A DNA stretch of 64,000 bases from Diorhabda sublineata. Its lineage: Eukaryota > Arthropoda > Insecta > Coleoptera > Chrysomelidae. Both the position numbers and the translations under genes were made by a program. Positions 59,105 to 64,000 of the stretch are shown in pieces; within the stretch, counting starts at the first letter, position 1; every line of letters begins with the position of its first letter. Location of the stretch: positions 34,400,559 through 34,464,558 of the forward strand of contig NC_079476.1 of the NCBI RefSeq assembly GCF_026230105.1, written 5' to 3'. Below the pieces are notes generated by a model that had not been told where the DNA came from, searched no databases, and worked only from the letters and a program-made list of their open reading frames with translations.

Positions 59105-59395
59105 TCCCACAAATGGCACAATAATGAGTTCAAAAATCATATTTGTATACCTCTGAGCAGTCATTGTGGTGTTGATTATTTCTATCAAGTCTGTAACGCC
59201 TTTGAAAGAAATACCAATCCAAAATCTGATAGAACCTCCATCAGAAGCAGTTATTAGAGCCCTGAATTCATTCTATCTTTAGCCTCGTTCCCTCCAAACC
59301 AAGATGCCCCCAAACGGAAGTTGGATTCATCCATCAATAAAAGATTTCACCATTTGTTGTGTTCCTCGGACAATTATAGTCTAAAGAATATACGC
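59105..59395 (-). pseudogene. Tc1-like transposase fragment (antisense)
   Basis: The minus strand reads MDESNFRLGASWFGG, the first catalytic block (SDES-F-LG--DG). After a frameshift it gives GGSIRFWIGISFKGVTDLIE and INTTMTAQRYTNMIFELII then VPF, matching GGGS-MVWGGIS--G-TDL--I-GT-TA-RYI--IL---VVPF of Tc1-like transposases. The second Asp block and C-terminus are missing, ending near 59105. Confidence 0.75.
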
Positions 59396-59639
59396 TCCTT
59401 AGGTAGCCGTGGGTATGATACACTTTTTTACCGTTTAACAAGCTTTATATAGCATTCTCCTGAAAGTTTAGTTTGAAATTATTATATTGGAGTCACATAA
59501 TGCTTTTATCATACGAAAACCACAGTAGACTGGGTTCTTCTTTGAGAAATACCTAGTTAACAGTCTTAAGCTTGAGTTGGGAAGAATTTGTCCCTCCCGG
59601 CCAGAGAGAGAAAGAAACTTTTTGAGACGTTTCAGAGAT

Positions 59640-59980
59640 GGAGCGGCCTGAGTTGGACCGGATTGGGAACAACGGGGAGCTGGATTCATCAAGACAATGC
59701 ACCCGCCCGTACGTAGTCCGTTGTGCGTGGTTTTTTTACCCGAAGCTCAATCGCGGTGATAGACCACCCACCTTATCAACCTATTTAGCCCCTTGCGACT
59801 TCTTCTTGTACCCGAGATGCAAAATAGTTCTTCGGGTATGTCACTTTGGAGATGTATCAGCCATCAAAGTAGAAACGAGACAGCAACTGAACAGCTGAAG
59901 ACTTTCAGAGATGTTATCGACCATGGCAGAAGTGCACTTTGTCTCATGGAGAGTACTTCGATGGAGACCTTATTGTAACA
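59640..59980 (+). pseudogene. Mariner transposase C-terminal remnant
   Basis: It begins GSWIHQDNAPAR, the second catalytic Asp block, then GFFTRSSIAVIDHPPYQ; a frame change leads to YLAPCDFFLYPRCK, the third Asp block. Then come AIKVETRQQL and, in another frame, FQRCYRPWQKCTLSHGEYFD and GD, the C-terminus (FQ-CF--W--R---C---QG-YFEGD). The higher GC content than neighbouring sequence suggests a younger insertion than most remnants here. The other mariner parts are missing. Confidence 0.78.
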
Positions 59981-59984
59981 CCTG

Positions 59985-61860
59985 AATAATTGTAAAAATT
60001 AAGTTACTAATCAACTTTTATACGTATTCTCCGGATAAACGTCGAATAAGAATTAAACTATAATAATAAAGCTATTAGATTTATAAAGTTCAGTTCTTGT
60101 ATATTTTTTCGAATTTTGCTTCAGAGGAATACGTGTTTCGTAAAATTATGGATCGATAGCTTCCTAAGTGCGTAGATAAATAAACTCCAATATTTGGTTG
60201 CATAAAAATATCAATACATTGAAAAGAGGAGACGATTTTGTGTCCGACACTGGCTACAAGATTTCCTTTTAACCCATTGTTTGAAGCGGAAATAAAATGA
60301 AGCAATATTTCCAGATATTATTTCAGAAACTTACAATGTGGTAGATTTAATGTTTCATGACTTCCAAAAAAAACTGCAGAATTGCTGACTACTTCGTTTT
60401 GTTCCAGATTCGCGCTTGGAATTACTTTTTCGCGGTGTTTGTATTTTTCTTTCGAGTTTATTTCATCGCTTCAGCGTAATGGAAAATAAATTTTATTTAT
60501 GTACAAACCACACTTTTAAGATGCATTAAAATTTGAAAATTGGAAACGCGCTAAAATTACATTTTCGCTATTACAAACTATGTCATAAAAAGAATTTTAA
60601 AAACAGAGTTAAGTAACAAAAATGAGATGCTAACAATGTTTGAAATCGTTTTGATTTGGAACCAAACTTACCTGAATTAGGAGTAGATATTCTCCGGAAA
60701 TAGTATCTATCTCTTATCAATTGAAACCACCGATAAATCCGACAAATTACCAGTTACCAAGAAGTAAAAGGTAAAAAATCATCAGGTATTCACAAAATAT
60801 TGGAATAACCTGAATTTTTTTTCGCAATGTTAAGGACAACATATATAATATATAATAATTTCTTTACATGAAAAGGATACTATGTACTACTAATACCCAA
60901 CCTCAATAACGCATCTGACAAATAAGTGATTTATATTTGACGAAAACAAAGTTTATGACATTGATTCACAAAATGGTCTAGGACCCCCAAGGGGTCAACA
61001 GGAGATTTGATGAAGGTCTACACAAATTTCTATCGGACTTACAAACATTTGAAAATATGGTAACCATGTAGCAGCAGGGGGTCAATCGAAACCAGTAATA
61101 ATTTGAATGTAGTATACGAAGAAAAATTCGACAATTATAATTTTTAGAAACCATAGAAGTACATTTTAAGACGAGATCAATCTTATCTATTTTTAGTTTC
61201 AGTTATTCTTTCGTTGATTGTATGTATATATAAAATATTTGTTAAAAAGAGGGTTAATTGAAAAAGTGGAAGGAAATGAGAAGCAAAATGTGAAGAATTT
61301 AAGATTCCTCTCTCAACTATAATAAAGCTCAAAAAGATCAATACTAGCCAAACTATAGGAGTAAGTAAGGAACAACAACAGAAAAATAAATCGTTGGTTG
61401 ACTAAGATGACAAAAAGCGAATATAAAAAAAAAACTTAAATAATCGCGTATACTTTGAACAGCAAAAACTTTGGATTGGAAAATCGCTTACAAATAAAAA
61501 AAAACTGGAATGTGTTTAAAAAATTTGTGGGGAAAATATTGCGTATTGGTTAAGTTGGTATTTCAAGATTTCGATAGAAAACTATGATGCTCACATTTTT
61601 AATAATGAAGCATGTGGGAAACCATAGTAAAGAGAAATTGACAGTTTTATTTGCAACAAATCGCAAATTTGCAGCCCTTGGGAAAACAATGAATCCTTGA
61701 TTTTCGTTTCCTACTGTGTGTAGAGCTAACTTATCCATAACGTAAAGAAAATTGTGTTTACCTCGTTTTGGAATTTCTCGATAATGGCATGGAGATCTTA
61801 ACAGTACTAAGCATTCTTAACTACTTGACTTTAGCGGTTTTTCAGAATTTCACGTGAATA
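59985..61860. other. No assignable gene
   Basis: AT-rich. At 60975-61090 a GC-richer stretch with CCCCCAAGGGGTC could be part of a DNA-transposon end, but I could not define it. At 61290-61330 EEFKIPLSTI recalls a helix-turn-helix, too short to call. Confidence 0.35.
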
Positions 61861-61869
61861 AAGACAAAT

Positions 61870-62480
61870 AATCGTCATACATCGTGATACAATTTATTAT
61901 TCAAGGATACTTCTTTCTGATTCCCCGTCCGATTTGTTCCATTACTCAGTCGGGTTAAGGTTGGCGACTGTCACGACCACATCATTACTTTCAATACATT
62001 CTTCCTTTCAAATTATTTCAAATACTATTTGACCAGCTTTGAGAAATTCTTGAAATCGTTATCGTGCTAGATTTTTGGCCGATGAGGCACTTCCGTTCAA
62101 TTTTTACCAAGTCTCTAGTCGACCTTCCTCCAAAACATCACCGAGCTTCTGCCGTATTTTACAGACGGGATTACACATGGATCTAACATACGTTCTTTAA
62201 CCTGCGCACAAACATTCTTATCTTAGACCGAAAAACTTCTAACTTTGACTCATCACTCCATAAAATTCTCTCCCACTCCTCATGGGTCCAATTTTTATGT
62301 TATTTAATCCACTGCAACCTCTTAATTTCATTTTAACTTCTAAAAAGAAGTTTTTTCACTGACACCCTTTCAAAAAAGTCAATTCCCTCAATCTTCTTTC
62401 CACGCATATTTTTTGACGTTGTAGTCCACGGTACGCCAAGGTATTATAATTCTGCGGAAAAGGTACTTTTGCCTAGTCTA
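61870..62480 (-). pseudogene. Tc1-like transposase remnant (antisense)
   Basis: The minus strand reads NWTHEEWERILWSDESKLEV then FRSKIRMFVRRLK, the first catalytic block of Tc1-like transposases (H--W----W--VLWSDESKFE-FG---R--VRR). Later frames give VIPSVKYGRSS, a VMFW block, RDLVKIE, and finally fragments like NLNPTE and RRGIRKKYP that fit the last catalytic block (SPDLNPIE-LW). At least five frame changes occur. A different Tc1 subfamily from 59105-59395. Confidence 0.78.
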
Positions 62481-62489
62481 TGAAGACGA

Positions 62490-63505
62490 ATTTCAATCGA
62501 TAGTTTATTGGTTTTACCCATTTTTAAACTTACAAGTCTGAATTTGCGAGAACGAAAACGATTCATAAAAGAATAGATGTTTTGGTTCAAAAAGTATAAA
62601 TCACAGTGTGTTGTTGCGTCTCACGGGACTAAATAGGACTAAACTACAATCATAAACACCGAAGAAATAATTCACAGTTGAAGAATGATAAAGATATTAG
62701 CCGGTACTTGCAAGTTTTACCTTATTAGTTTTGGTTTGTAATACACCGTTTCGACTTGCTTGATAATATGAAAATTTCTTATTTTGAATTTTAATGAAAT
62801 GTTTCGCAATTAGTAAATAATAATTGATTATCAATTAATCTTCATATTATTTCTTTCGAGAATTTCTACCAATTTATGATTTCAAACTCTCGACAACTCG
62901 TAAGTCGACTGTTCTTTGTATTGATGGATTAACGAAATTTCTATCCCATTATTTCTAATAACATACCAAATTACATGACCCAAATTTATAAATGAATCAA
63001 TCACAAACCTCTCCAAATGTACCGTTTCTGTTATTCGGAATTTATTGCTCTGCATCCAGGAAAGCAAGATTGATTGTGGTCTGAACATATAGCAGGATGC
63101 AACGGAACTTTTTCAATGAAGATGTCTTTTAGATTGCAGCTATTAATAAACAAACACTCAGTTTCGAATTGAAAACACTACAATGAAGAGTTGTTTGCAA
63201 GATAAATTACTAATGCATTAAACAAGTACATACGATTTATCTGCTTCGTTCGATTCTATTTGATAAAAAAAAACGCTTTAAACTTTGAATTGGAGATGTT
63301 TGTAGAAAAGGTAAAGTTGCAAATTCAGAAAATTTAATTTATTCTTAACTAAAAGTTTCCAATAACAACTTGAAATTAAGAATTCATGAAAAAAAATTTA
63401 CACTAGATTACTCTTCGAAATACAGGGGCGTCGCATAAGTAATATCGGTTTTCATATGTGAAAATTTCTACGCCACAGTTTATAAAAATAAATATAAAAT
63501 ATTGA
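62490..63505. other. No assignable gene
   Basis: AT-rich sequence; the minus frame 62882-63088 shows no motif. Confidence 0.4.
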
Positions 63506-63514
63506 GGTTACAAA

Positions 63515-63870
63515 GGAAACAGTACAAAAAAAACCTAGTACCAGAAACAATGGCACGAATTTACAAAGCGACAATCAGATCTATAACGACCTATACATCA
63601 GAAATAACACCAGAAACATCAAAAACATGGAGACCACAGAAATGAAAATTTTCAGAAGGATCTTGGCGTTAAAAAACAATGAAACCAACATATAAGTCGA
63701 ATGACAGACGATAAACTTGTCAAAATACCAAGGGATAAATCCCCAATTAGAACACGGAGTTGAGGTCGACAATGAAAGAGGTGGAGTGAAAATATAAAGC
63801 TAGGATGAGGAAAGATGTCGAACAGGCGTTGGATCTAATACGAAAGAAAAGAGAAGAAAACCCGAACATG
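63515..63870 (+). pseudogene. LINE C-terminal remnant
   Basis: It reads ARIYKATIRSITTYTSEITP (matching --YK--IRP--TY-SE), then in another frame METTEMKIFRRILALKNNET (METTEMK-LR-I-G----D), then RMTDDKLVKIPRDKSPIRTR and WSENIK (RM-D-RL-KIARD-KP---R--GRP--RW). This is the standard C-terminus of a common insect LINE group. The remaining bases to 64000 may be its 3' end. Confidence 0.78.
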
Positions 63871-64000
63871 GAAAATTAGTAGTTAGACAAAGGACAATTA
63901 CCAGATTCAGTCGCAAAGAGAGGTCGATCCGAGCGCAAAGTCTGTTGAGTATCTAGTGAAATTATGAAGGTTTAGAGTACTTGAAAATCTTACCAGATGG

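Noticed and set aside
60975..61090. hAT-like terminal region with CCCCCAAGGGGTC
   Set aside because: No matching inverted partner or coding remnant was found nearby.
61275..61400. Pipsqueak-type helix-turn-helix (EEFKIPLSTI)
   Set aside because: Ten residues are not enough, and the surrounding frame is not protein-like.
1..64000. CRISPR arrays, bacterial operons, rRNA genes
   Set aside because: No regularly spaced short repeats, ribosome-binding sites, packed same-strand genes or rRNA-like sequence were seen.

Overview
The window looks like a piece of an animal nuclear genome, most likely an insect (perhaps a beetle or true bug). It is very AT-rich and has no operon-like gene packing. I see no rRNA, tRNA or CRISPR array. 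Almost every recognisable coding stretch is a decayed fragment of a transposable element of a type common in arthropods. Family assignments come from reading translations by eye against remembered motifs; no database search was run.

Layout. 0-5.3 kb: a fragment of a recurrent uncharacterised gene family, an antisense DDE transposase, a mariner 5' half, a LINE scrap, and a Helitron helicase tail with its 3' terminus. 7.3-12.7 kb: LINE RNase H, an LTR-element leader with gag, a LINE 3' end and a mariner C-terminus. 14-21 kb: a Tc1/mariner-type transposase and two LINE reverse transcriptase (RT) remnants. 22.2-24 kb: a Penelope-like element (linker and GIY-YIG domain) flanked by imperfect direct repeats. 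26.7-29.2 kb: a LINE tail and a possible terminal exon of a host gene. 30.9-32.8 kb: a Tc1-like element carrying a nested, internally deleted hAT. 34.5-38.5 kb: a LINE tail, a possible signal-peptide exon, a deleted mariner and a Crypton. 40.4-46.1 kb: a MITE cluster with a tandem duplication, a second orphan repeat gene, a second GIY-YIG remnant, a LINE RT and a pogo/Tigger element. 47.6-50.8 kb: two mariners around a near full-length but broken Crypton. 51.7-53.5 kb: a mariner inserted exactly inside a LINE RT motif. 54-64 kb: a third orphan-family exon, LINE tails, Tc1-like elements, a mariner and a final LINE 3' end.

Nothing here acts as a pathway. The biology is a layered transposon graveyard holding at least nine kinds of element: Tc1/mariner types, pogo, hAT, Crypton, Helitron, LINE, Penelope, LTR and MITE. 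The most informative points are the nested insertions, two mariner copies sharing one deletion that removes a catalytic Asp, a MITE family traceable to a transposase-bearing relative, two Crypton tyrosine recombinases, and three recurrent gene families I cannot name. The only hints of host genes are two short exon-like stretches (28.78 kb and 35.7 kb), both unproven.
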